Source of the DNA: Acidobacteriota bacterium
GTDB taxonomy: Bacteria > Acidobacteriota > Terriglobia > Versatilivoradales > Versatilivoraceae
Assembly (NCBI GenBank): GCA_028875135.1
Contig: JAPPFQ010000348.1
Coordinates: forward strand, 1-6,722
DNA: 6,722 bases
Direction of reading: 5' to 3'
Shown here piece by piece: positions 1 through 5,513 of the stretch (position 1 is the stretch's first letter; each line of letters starts with the position of its first letter). The position numbers and the translations under genes were made by a program. The notes beneath the pieces are model-generated. The model had not been told where the DNA came from, ran no database searches, and worked only from the letters and a program-made list of their open reading frames with translations.

Positions 1-43
1 GATGTTCAATAATCTTGTTCTCGACAGGCCATGAACTTCTCTT

Positions 44-95
44 GTTTCACTCTCGTATGATCCGTCCCGCCGTCGGGGACGGAGGGCTCCTATCC
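44..95 (-). repeat. Dispersed hairpin repeat, copy A, just after the receptor stop
   Basis: Read on the minus strand this starts with GGATAG (95-90), passes through a hairpin with 7-bp arms (CCGTCCC 82-76 and GGGACGG 68-62, 7-nt loop), and ends in CGGGACGGATCATAC followed by GAGAGTGAAAC (to 44). A second copy lies on the plus strand at 4050-4098 with the same order of blocks. The two 3' halves differ by a single-base indel over about 25 nt. The element begins 17 nt after the TAG of the receptor gene. Copy B sits 22 nt after the TAG of the phosphatase gene, so both have the same orientation relative to the gene upstream. The hairpin could act in 3'-end formation or mRNA stability, but no U-tract follows it, so a classical intrinsic terminator is unlikely. 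Homology between the copies is seen directly; the function is inferred. Confidence 0.75.
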
Positions 96-112
96 AAAAT
101 CCCACCCGCCCC

Positions 113-2428
113 CTACCACGCCAGGCGAAGGCCGGTGGTGATCATCCGGGGGGGACCGATGCCCAACACCGAGGTGTTCGAAACCGGAATCGGGCGGTCG
201 AGAAGGTTCTCCACGGCAAGGGTCAGCACCAGGTTTCGGTGCACCCTTCTGGAAAGATGCAGGTCCAGCAGGGTGGTCTTGGACAGCGGCCGGAGGTTGC
301 GGTCGTCGTCGAACTGCAAGCCCGCGAAACGGGCCATCAGGAAGGCGTTGAGGACGCCGGGGCGCGCATAGCTCAGCGAGGCCGTGAGCCGGTGGCGGGG
401 CACCTGGGGCAACCGGTTCGACTCCACCCCGGGATTCTCCGGAAAGCGGCCGAAGGTGGAATCGGCCAGCAGGTAGCCTCCCTGCAGCCTCCAGTCCCGG
501 TTCAAGCGCAGCTCCAGGTCGGCGTCGAGGCCGCGGGCGTTGACGCGGCCGACGTTCTGCCTCTGGCGGGTGATGAGCGCCGAGGTGGCATCCAGCGTGA
601 TGTTGGAAATGGCCTGGCTCAGGCCGTTCCAGAAGGCCGTCAGCCGGCCCCTGATCCGGGACCCGCCGTACCAGTCCACCCCCGCCTCCGCGCCCCGGAG
701 CGTTTCCGGCCGCAGGTTCTCGTTGGGCAGGGTGACCACGTTGCCCACCCGAAATCCGCGGTAGAGCTCGTTGAGCGTCGGCGCCCGGAAGCTGCGGTAG
801 ACGGCTCCCCTGAAGGTCAGGGCCTCGGTGGCATGATAGGAGACCCCGCCCCTGGGACTGAGCATGCCGCCTCCGCGCCGGGGAAACTCGCGGAGGGTGG
901 AGGTCCCGGAAGGCAGCGGAACCTGTTCGCGGACGGCGTCGTGGTTGAACCAGCCGTCCAGCCGGGCCCCCAACTGCAGTTGCCAGCGCGGCGCCAGGGC
1001 CACCAGGTCCTGGAGGTAGACGCCGCCCAGTTGCTGGCTTCCGCCCAATACCTGAAACTGAGCCGGCATCCCCGAGCGGTAGCCGGTCTCCCGGCTGTGT
1101 CCCCTCACCCATTGCCAATCCACTCCGGAAGTCACCAGGTGGCGCTGTCCCAGCGGGCCCGTCCACTGCAGGGAACCGCCGGCGCTGCGGGAGGGCACGT
1201 GCTGTTCTCGGGTCAGGAACTCCAGCTGCCGGTGGGAGGGAACGGCGGTGAAGCTGCTGTCGAAGGTCTGGGTCAGCCCGTAGGCGCCCAACTGCCACTC
1301 CCTGCCCCGGTCGTCTTTCCGGCGGTAGAGGGCTCGAACCCGGGTGACGCCGGTGGCGTTCTCCCTCAGCCGGGTGCCGTTTCCCCGATCTTCGCCGAAA
1401 TGCTCCAGGCGCAGGGTCCCCTGCGCCCCGTCACGCGGCTGGTAGAAGGCCGCCCCCCGGACCGCGTAGGCGCGGGACCTGGCCGGCGCGTCCACCGGTC
1501 CGCGGTCATCGGGAGCCACCACGTGAAACCCGTTGGTGTGAAAGAAAGAGCCGGAAACCAGGCCGCTCCAGCGTTCCCCTCCGACCGAGCCCAGCAGGTC
1601 GGCGCGGGCGGTGCCCAGGGAGCCGCCCCGCAGGTCCAGCTCGAACCGCGGGGCCGGGGGCGCCTTGGAGAAGGCCTGAATCACGCCTCCCAGAGCCGAG
1701 CTCCCGTAGAGGCTGGAACCTCCCCCGGGGACCACCTCGATGCGCTCCAGGCTGGACTTGTCCAACTGGCTCCAATAGACCCAACCTCCGAAGGGATCGT
1801 TGAGCGGTGTCCCGTCCCACAACACCAGGGTGCGGCTGACGCCGCTGGGTCCGATCCCCCGCAGGGACACCCCCTGGCTGGTGGGGTGGGCCACCAGGCT
1901 GCTGCTGCGCCGAAAGAGGCTGAAGGACGGAATCCGGCGCAGGGCGTCGTCCACGGTGATTGCCGGGGACTGACCCAACTCCGCTTCCCCCAGCACCGAG
2001 ACGGCCGAGGGGATGTTTCTCCAGGTGCGCGGGGTGCGGGTGGCGGTGACCGTCAGCGACTGCACCACCCGCCGGGGAACCAGCGTGTAAGCGGCCTTCC
2101 AGCCACTTAGGGGTTGAACCAGCTCCTCGAAGTCGGGATGGCTCAATCTGAGAGCGCGGGCCTCCGGTGGGACGGTCTCAAACTGGAAGTCTCCTTGCGG
2201 ACCGCTGGAAGTCTGGGCCAGGACACGTCCCCGCTCCGAAAGCAGCATTACCCGGACTCCGGCAATGGCCCTGAGGTCGGAATCCACCACCTGGGCGCGC
2301 AAGGACGGGGGGGTGTCCGCCTCCGTTGCGGAATCGCCTCGGCTTTCGGCCTGGACGCGGGCTGGTAAAGGGACGGCAACCTGTAACAGTGCTGAGACGA
2401 GGCTGCGGAAGGTGGACAATGCAAGCAA
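113..2428 (-). CDS. TonB-dependent outer-membrane receptor with N-terminal carboxypeptidase-regulatory-like domain
   Basis: A 771-residue outer-membrane transporter that would take up a bound ligand using TonB energy; the ligand cannot be told from sequence. Residues 1 to about 27 look like a signal peptide ending VQA. Residues 43-118 form a carboxypeptidase-regulatory-like beta domain (LRAQVVDSDLRAIAGVRVML, then GDFQFETVPP). A TonB-box-like stretch SLTVTATR is at 124-131. The plug spans about 136-255 with SLRGIGPSG, DGTPLNDPFGG and IEVVPGGGSSLYGSSALGGVI-type motifs. The rest is a beta-barrel with FRAPTLNELYRGF, LRPETLRGAEAGVDWY and ENLLDRPI, ending in the aromatic residue Trp expected for BAM-assembled barrels. 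Length is normal and the frame is unbroken. The start is TTG with only a weak AAGG nearby; the frame closes upstream at the TAA at 2494-2492 without any ATG or GTG in between. It follows the 81-residue gene by 63 nt on the same strand, so co-transcription is likely. Confidence 0.95.
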   Translation of the reverse strand: MLALSTFRSLVSALLQVAVPLPARVQAESRGDSATEADTPPSLRAQVVDSDLRAIAGVRVMLLSERGRVLAQTSSGPQGDFQFETVPPEARALRLSHPDFEELVQPLSGWKAAYTLVPRRVVQSLTVTATRTPRTWRNIPSAVSVLGEAELGQSPAITVDDALRRIPSFSLFRRSSSLVAHPTSQGVSLRGIGPSGVSRTLVLWDGTPLNDPFGGWVYWSQLDKSSLERIEVVPGGGSSLYGSSALGGVIQAFSKAPPAPRFELDLRGGSLGTARADLLGSVGGERWSGLVSGSFFHTNGFHVVAPDDRGPVDAPARSRAYAVRGAAFYQPRDGAQGTLRLEHFGEDRGNGTRLRENATGVTRVRALYRRKDDRGREWQLGAYGLTQTFDSSFTAVPSHRQLEFLTREQHVPSRSAGGSLQWTGPLGQRHLVTSGVDWQWVRGHSRETGYRSGMPAQFQVLGGSQQLGGVYLQDLVALAPRWQLQLGARLDGWFNHDAVREQVPLPSGTSTLREFPRRGGGMLSPRGGVSYHATEALTFRGAVYRSFRAPTLNELYRGFRVGNVVTLPNENLRPETLRGAEAGVDWYGGSRIRGRLTAFWNGLSQAISNITLDATSALITRQRQNVGRVNARGLDADLELRLNRDWRLQGGYLLADSTFGRFPENPGVESNRLPQVPRHRLTASLSYARPGVLNAFLMARFAGLQFDDDRNLRPLSKTTLLDLHLSRRVHRNLVLTLAVENLLDRPIPVSNTSVLGIGPPRMITTGLRLAW

Positions 2429-2433
2429 CCGTT

Positions 2434-2461
2434 GGGGCCTTGCCGGAATGACCGGCTCCCC
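2434..2461 (-). promoter_or_regulatory. Hairpin around the receptor ribosome-binding site
   Basis: In the 63-nt gap before the receptor gene, the minus strand has GGGG, A, GCCGG, loop TCATT, CCGGC, AAGG, CCCC. The inner stem is a perfect 5 bp (2456-2452 with 2446-2442). An outer 4-bp GGGG/CCCC stem could close below it. The only Shine-Dalgarno-like bases (AAGG, 2441-2438) would sit in the internal loop of that structure, 9 nt before the TTG start. This could limit translation of the receptor relative to the genes before it. The pairing is visible; a regulatory role is inference. Confidence 0.35.
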
Positions 2462-2491
2462 GGGCGGGTGGGGGGCGGCGAGGGGACAGCT

Positions 2492-2737
2492 TTACTTCAA
2501 TGCCGACAACTGCTCGTCGATGGCCGCCAGGGAAGTTCCCAGCAGGTCTCGGTAGCGGTCGTTGGCGGTGGCATGCAATTCATTCAGAATGCGTGTCCTG
2601 GTCAACAGGAGGGAGCGGCGCTCTCGAGAGATGTTTCCGGAGGCGGGTCTTGCGGCTGCCTTGCCTGTCCGAAATCCCTCCCCGGCCTCCTCCATCTGCG
2701 CCTCAACCGCCTTGCTCTCCCATCCTCTGGCCATCAT
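2492..2737 (-). CDS. Small charged conserved-looking hypothetical protein, 81 residues
   Basis: Function unknown. It is a small soluble protein with no signal peptide or membrane segment. It opens MMARGWESKAVEAQMEEA. A low-complexity middle follows, then from about residue 36 a helical, charge-rich half (RERRSLLLTRTRILNEL, then ATANDRYRDLLGTSLAAIDEQL). The spacing of hydrophobic residues suggests a short coiled coil or helical hairpin. The GWES N-terminus followed by an RERRSL and RYRDLL helical tail resembles small hypothetical proteins I associate with Acidobacteriota, but this is from memory and unchecked. Its ATG overlaps the stop of the secreted-protein gene in an ATGA junction (2737-2734), which strongly suggests translational coupling and supports the gene being real. 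A second ATG follows at once, so the start could be 2734. The receptor gene starts 63 nt downstream. Confidence 0.75.
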   Translation of the reverse strand: MMARGWESKAVEAQMEEAGEGFRTGKAAARPASGNISRERRSLLLTRTRILNELHATANDRYRDLLGTSLAAIDEQLSALK

Positions 2738-3135
2738 TTCCCTCGGTAGCCGAACGATCCCTGGATTCCCGACCAGGCTACGCCGGTGGCCACCTCATGC
2801 AGCGCCGGGAATTTCTCCTTCAGCGCCGCGATGCCGATCTCCCGGGCCAGGAGGACTCCCTTGTCGTCATGCACCGTGTACTTCGGGGTGCGGACTCCGC
2901 CATATATGCTGATCCGATGGCCACGTGTCCTCAGAACCAGAATCAGCCGGTCCTCATCGGCCGCCGGGCCGGCTTCGGGCACGGCCGTTTTGGATGGAAC
3001 CTCGGCGTTAAGGGAGATCGACGGCACCTCGGTTCCGGCGGATTCGACCGGGCGGGCCGGTTCCGAGGCCGACACGGCCACCATCAAGAGCGACAACCCG
3101 ATCAGGGGTAGCATCTTCTTTGCTTTCACCATCAT
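2734..3135 (-). CDS. Small secreted protein of unknown function, 133 residues
   Basis: Unknown function; predicted to be exported. Residues 1-24 form a good signal peptide: a basic start MMVKAKK, a hydrophobic core MLPLIGLSLLMVAV and a small-residue end SASE. A Pro/Glu/Ala-rich linker (25-61) follows. Then comes a compact mixed domain (63-125) with ILVLRTRGHRISIYGG, TPKYTVHDDKGVLLAREIG and ALKEKFPALHEV. The pattern of strands followed by a 'YTV..KGVLLA' turn and a short 'L.EKFP.LHE' helix resembles small exported hypothetical proteins of Acidobacteriota-like genomes, recalled and not searched. The start is chosen because GGGGAGGT lies just upstream; ATG at 3135 and at 3132 are both reachable from it, giving 133 or 132 residues. 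The frame is open further upstream to 3246, but that part lacks a ribosome-binding site and overlaps the phosphatase start. It is the first gene of the minus-strand unit and is coupled to the next by ATGA. Confidence 0.78.
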   Translation of the reverse strand: MMVKAKKMLPLIGLSLLMVAVSASEPARPVESAGTEVPSISLNAEVPSKTAVPEAGPAADEDRLILVLRTRGHRISIYGGVRTPKYTVHDDKGVLLAREIGIAALKEKFPALHEVATGVAWSGIQGSFGYRGK

Positions 3136-3180
3136 ATTGACCTCCCCGTTGACGAAATCCGGCCGGTGTCCTTGGGTTCC

Positions 3181-3186
3181 ATTATA
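3181..3186 (-). promoter_or_regulatory. Perfect -10 box (TATAAT) for the minus-strand unit
   Basis: The minus strand reads TATAAT at 3186-3181 in otherwise GC-rich DNA. A start about 7 nt downstream would give a leader of roughly 40 nt before the secreted-protein ATG at 3135. The candidate -35 at proper spacing is poor (ACATTG, 17-nt spacer), so the assignment rests mainly on the -10 and its position. Confidence 0.45.
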
Positions 3187-3206
3187 GCGCAGCCGCTTTC
3201 GGGCAA

Positions 3207-3215
3207 TGTGATAAT
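3207..3215 (+). promoter_or_regulatory. Extended -10-like element (TGTGATAAT) for the phosphatase gene
   Basis: TG, one base, then GATAAT matches the extended -10 pattern with one mismatch. It lies about 30 nt before the phosphatase ATG. No convincing -35 is seen, which is tolerated for extended -10 promoters. With the minus-strand TATAAT about 20 bp away, the two would be back-to-back divergent promoters whose polymerase footprints overlap. Confidence 0.35.
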
Positions 3216-3244
3216 GTTCCGGAAGGCGGAGGCAAGGACAGGCC

Positions 3245-4027
3245 ATGCGCGACTATCTGGCGGTTGCCGTGGAGGCAGCCCGGCTGGGCGGGGACATCCT
3301 GCGGGAACACTACCGGCGGGTGAAGACCGTCGAATTCAAGGGCGAAGCCGACCTGGTCACCGAGGTCGACAGGAGATCGGAAAAGGAGATCGTGGATCTG
3401 CTCACCTCCCGTTTCCCCCACCACTCCATCCTGGCCGAGGAAGGAACCGCCACCGAGAAGAGCTCCGAGTTCAAGTGGGTGATCGATCCCCTGGACGGGA
3501 CCACCAACTACGCCCACGGATACCCGGTCTTCTGCACCTCGGTCGCCCTGGAGGAGAACGACGACATTCGGGTCGGGGCCGTCTATCAGCCCATGACCGA
3601 CGAACTGTTCGTGGCCGAACGGGGCGGCGGGGCTTTTCGGAACGGGAGAAGGATCGGAGTCTCCGGCGTGGAGGAGCTGCAGCATGCCCTGCTGGCCACC
3701 GGATTTCCGCCCCAGGTGCGGCAGAGTCCGCAGGAGGCCCTGCGACACTTCTCCGCCTTCGTGCGCCAGGCCCAATCCATCCGGCGAGACGGCTCGGCGG
3801 CCCTCAACCTGTGCTACGTGGCCTCGGGGCTGTTCGACGGCTTCTGGGAAACATACCTGAAGCCCTGGGACACGGCGGCCGGCCTGCTGGTGGTTCGGGA
3901 AGCCGGCGGCCTGGTGAGCCGCTTCAGCGGCCGCGACTATTCCATCTACCAGCCGCAGACGCTGGCCACCAACGGCCTGATTCATGAACAGATGCAGCAG
4001 GTTCTGGGAGGGGCCCCGCGGAGCTAG
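3245..4027 (+). CDS. Inositol-monophosphatase family phosphatase (SuhB-like)
   Basis: A 260-residue cytoplasmic Mg2+-dependent, Li+-sensitive-type phosphatase that would hydrolyse inositol-1-phosphate or a related sugar or nucleotide phosphate. Substrate cannot be fixed within this family. All signature motifs are present: a KGEADLVTEVD segment (32-42), ILAEEG with the metal-binding Glu65 and its neighbour Glu66, the hallmark WVIDPLDGTTNYAHGYP with Asp81, Asp84, Gly85 and Thr86, RRDGSAALNLCYVASG (180-195), and PWDTAAGLLVVREAGG with Asp209 as the third metal ligand. Length matches E. coli SuhB (about 267) and there is no truncation. The start has AAGGA 6 nt upstream. It is transcribed divergently from the receptor unit. 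Its TAG stop forms part of the first heptamer of the downstream repeat island. SuhB would be a reasonable name by similarity, but many bacteria carry several paralogues, so I leave the symbol blank. Confidence 0.95.
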   Translation: MRDYLAVAVEAARLGGDILREHYRRVKTVEFKGEADLVTEVDRRSEKEIVDLLTSRFPHHSILAEEGTATEKSSEFKWVIDPLDGTTNYAHGYPVFCTSVALEENDDIRVGAVYQPMTDELFVAERGGGAFRNGRRIGVSGVEELQHALLATGFPPQVRQSPQEALRHFSAFVRQAQSIRRDGSAALNLCYVASGLFDGFWETYLKPWDTAAGLLVVREAGGLVSRFSGRDYSIYQPQTLATNGLIHEQMQQVLGGAPRS

Positions 4028-4055
4028 TGAAGAGTAAATGGTGGAGAGTGGATAG
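4025..4055 (+). repeat. Degenerate heptamer array, left end of repeat island
   Basis: Four consecutive 7-mers of GAGTGGA type: TAGTGAA, GAGTAAA, TGGTGGA, GAGTGGA, then TAG. The first unit includes the TAG stop of the phosphatase gene. The array is approximately the reverse complement of the array at 4416-4450. It resembles the short tandemly repeated heptamers (STRR) described in cyanobacteria in design; no relationship is claimed. Confidence 0.65.
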
Positions 4056-4098
4056 CCCCCCCGTCCCATACGACGGGACGGATCATACAGAGTGAAAC
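4050..4098 (+). repeat. Dispersed hairpin repeat, copy B, after the phosphatase gene
   Basis: Blocks in order: GGATAG (4050-4055), C-run, hairpin CCGTCCC (4061-4067) with GGGACGG (4075-4081) and 7-nt loop ATACGAC, then CGGGACGGATCATAC followed by AGAGTGAAAC (to 4098). It matches the minus strand at 95-44. Stem sequence and loop length are identical in the two copies while the loop bases differ, as expected if the structure is what is kept. The 3' end of both copies also contains a GAGTGAA heptamer, tying this element to the heptamer arrays beside it. Confidence 0.75.
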
Positions 4099-4136
4099 CG
4101 GGACCTGTTTCGAACCTCGGAGACCCGGGCCCCATC

Positions 4137-4302
4137 GGGACGCCGCGATTGCCCCCTCTGGCTCGACGGCGGGCTTCGCTTTCGGGACGCCGCGTTGGCC
4201 CCCCTCCGGCTCGGCTGCGGGCTGCGGCGTGGTCGAAGGGAGGCCGCGTTTGCCTCGCCGCAGGCGATGGCTGATGCGGAAGGGGGCATACGCGACGCCG
4301 CA
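4137..4302 (+). repeat. Four spaced copies of a GC-rich 11-mer (GGGACGCCGCG)
   Basis: GGGACGCCGCG occurs at 4137 and 4184, a one-mismatch form (GGGAGGCCGCG) at 4238, and a two-mismatch form (GCGACGCCGCA) at 4292, with spacings of 47, 54 and 54 bp. The first three are followed by similar bases (ATTGCC, TTGGCC, TTTGCC), and the first two also share a CCTC(T/C)GGCTCG(A/G)C(G/T)GCGGGCT stretch. This is a decayed tandem duplication of a roughly 50-bp unit. The last two units include hairpins: GCC-TCGCC-GCA-GGCGA-T-GGC at 4252-4271, and ATGCGG/CCGCAT at 4274-4303. No protein is supported in any frame; the open minus-strand frame here is low-complexity Ala/Arg/Ser/Pro. With the flanking repeats it accounts for the whole intergenic stretch 4028-4395. 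Confidence 0.6.
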
Positions 4303-4338
4303 TAGGGGCGAGACATGGGTGTTTCAGACAAGTGCCGC

Positions 4339-4358
4339 CCCCGCCCTGCCGGGCGGGG
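4339..4358. terminator. Strong GC hairpin, possible terminator or repeat-island stem
   Basis: CCCCGCCC (4339-4346) pairs perfectly with GGGCGGGG (4351-4358) across the 4-nt loop TGCC. The stem is 8 bp, all G-C. On the plus strand it is followed by CCGGACTAATTT, a weak U-containing stretch rather than a U-tract. It would fold equally well from either strand. It could end read-through from the phosphatase gene or simply be part of the mobile-looking repeat block. Confidence 0.35.
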
Positions 4359-4395
4359 CCGGACTAATTTGAAGGACGCCGCCGAGACCGAAAAG

Positions 4396-5508
4396 ATGCT
4401 TGACGCATGGATTAACTCACTCTCCACTCCCCACTCTTCACTCTCCACTATCAGATGGGCCCTCCGGTTCGGCATGGGCGCCGCCGTCATCCTCATGGCC
4501 GCCCATCCGTCCCGTGCCCACACCACCGGAGTCAGCTACTCCGACATCCGGGTCGAGGAAAAGACGGCTCAACTGCGGTTGCGAATCAACCTGCGGGACC
4601 TGGACTTCGTGGACCAACTCGACCTCGACCGGGACCGCCTTATCTCCCGGGAAGAGGTCAGCCGAGCTCTTCCCCGCCATCTTCCACGCCTGGTGGACAA
4701 CTATCGGATCCGGTCCGGCGAGGAGGAAGGCCGCGCCGAGCTAGTCTACTGGCGCCAGGGGCCTGGGCCGGGCGAACTGGAGTGCCTGTTGAACTACCGA
4801 TTCGGGGGCGCGGTCGAGCGGCTGAACTTTACGGTAACCCTGCCGAGCCTCACCGATTCCGGCCACTGGAACCTGGCCAGGGTGCGCCACCCCGGAGGTC
4901 AGGCCGATCTCAACTTCAACCTGGAGAACCCGACGGCCAGCCTGGAGGTGGGCCGGGGATGGAGGCTGCAGGCCGGCAGGTTGGTGCGGGGTCTGGCCCT
5001 GGGCGCCAGGCAGGCGGCCACCGCTCCCGTCCCCATCGGGTTTCTGCTGGGGTTGCTGTTGACGGTCCCCGGCCCGGGCGGCGCCGTGCGGGTGGCGGGA
5101 GCCTTCCTGGCCGCGCAGGGGTTGATGGCGCTGCTGGCCACCCTGGGACCGATCCGTCTCCCCGAAACCTTTCTGGCTTCGGCCACCGCCCTCAGCCTGG
5201 CCTACATCGCGGCCGAGAACCTGCTGGTGAAGGAGACCGCCAACCGCTGGGCCATCGGCGGCTGTTTCGGCCTGCTTTTCGGGGCCGACCTCTCCTCGGG
5301 GCTGCTTGCCCGGGCATCCCAGGCTTCGGCCCCGGGGTATCTCGGCTGGGGCCTAGGACTCTCCTGTGTCCTGGCTCTGGCGGCGGCGCTGATTTTCCTG
5401 CTCAACCGAGCCTGCCGCAGACTCTCCTGGCATCCCTGGTGTGTCCGGCTGGTCTCGGTGCTGCTGCTGGGAGCGGGTTTGGCCGGCTTCTTCCGCCGGG
5501 TTCTCTGA
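4396..5508 (+). CDS. HupE/UreJ_2-like membrane protein lacking the family histidines
   Basis: Predicted exported and membrane-anchored protein, 370 residues from this start. A hydrophobic signal segment ends PSRAH (about residue 41). A periplasmic domain of about 160 residues follows, beginning HTTGVSYSDIRVEEKTAQLRLR, as in HupE_UreJ_2 proteins. It contains an EF-hand-like loop DLDRDRLISREE (76-87) with Asp1, Asp3, Asp5 and Glu12 but no Gly6. The C-terminal 170 residues hold about six membrane helices and align with the HupE/UreJ fold (LGARQ...FLLGLLL, AFLAAQGLMALLATLGPIRLP, ALSLAYIAAENL, CFGLLFGAD). In typical relatives these segments read LGxxHxxTGxDH, AFTxAHSxT and FGxxHGLG. Here every one of those His positions is Gln, Pro or Phe, so metal transport is doubtful. 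The start is uncertain: ATG at 4315, 4396 and 4474 are all possible and none has a convincing ribosome-binding site. I prefer 4396 because it keeps a charged region before the hydrophobic segment; it would make the heptamer repeat encode residues 8-19. Confidence 0.72.
   Translation: MLDAWINSLSTPHSSLSTIRWALRFGMGAAVILMAAHPSRAHTTGVSYSDIRVEEKTAQLRLRINLRDLDFVDQLDLDRDRLISREEVSRALPRHLPRLVDNYRIRSGEEEGRAELVYWRQGPGPGELECLLNYRFGGAVERLNFTVTLPSLTDSGHWNLARVRHPGGQADLNFNLENPTASLEVGRGWRLQAGRLVRGLALGARQAATAPVPIGFLLGLLLTVPGPGGAVRVAGAFLAAQGLMALLATLGPIRLPETFLASATALSLAYIAAENLLVKETANRWAIGGCFGLLFGADLSSGLLARASQASAPGYLGWGLGLSCVLALAAALIFLLNRACRRLSWHPWCVRLVSVLLLGAGLAGFFRRVL
4416..4450 (-). repeat. Heptamer array, right end of repeat island
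   Basis: Five perfect-length 7-mers on the plus strand: CTCACTC, TCCACTC, CCCACTC, TTCACTC, TCCACTA. Read on the minus strand they are TAGTGGA, GAGTGAA, GAGTGGG, GAGTGGA, GAGTGAG. This parallels the array at 4025-4055 (TAGTGAA, GAGTAAA, TGGTGGA, GAGTGGA) in inverted orientation. The pair brackets about 360 bp. If the downstream gene starts at 4315 or 4396, this array is translated as part of its N-terminal region. Confidence 0.7.
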
Positions 5509-5513
5509 AACCG

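Noticed and set aside
1..43. A possible gene end or RNA at the left edge.
   Set aside because: A less GC-rich stretch with no readable motif or convincing frame; too short to assign.
62..82. A classical Rho-independent terminator for the receptor gene.
   Set aside because: The stem is sound, but the minus strand continues with ATCATACGAGAG rather than a run of U, so it is recorded as a dispersed repeat and not as a terminator.
239..2110. A 623-codon open frame on the plus strand opposite the receptor gene.
   Set aside because: It is antisense to a clearly recognised receptor. Its product is low-complexity Gly/Pro/Ala/Arg with no domain, and it has no ribosome-binding site. Long stop-free antisense frames are expected at this GC content.
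3136..3246. An N-terminal extension of the secreted protein to an ATG at 3246.
   Set aside because: It would overlap the phosphatase start and the TATAAT, lacks a ribosome-binding site, and puts 37 unrelated residues before a clear signal peptide.
3182..4303. A 373-codon open frame on the minus strand opposite the phosphatase gene.
   Set aside because: It is a mirror of a strongly conserved gene, runs into the repeat island, and shows no recognisable motif.
4025..4450. A CRISPR array or an insertion sequence.
   Set aside because: Repeats are 7-mers or diverged ~50-bp units without uniform spacers, and no transposase or cas gene is present in the window.
4083..4526. A 147-codon minus-strand frame across the repeat island.
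   Set aside because: The predicted product is a translation of the repeats (heptamers give VESEEWGVESE; the 11-mer units give Ala/Arg/Ser runs). Such frames are typical spurious calls over intergenic repeats.
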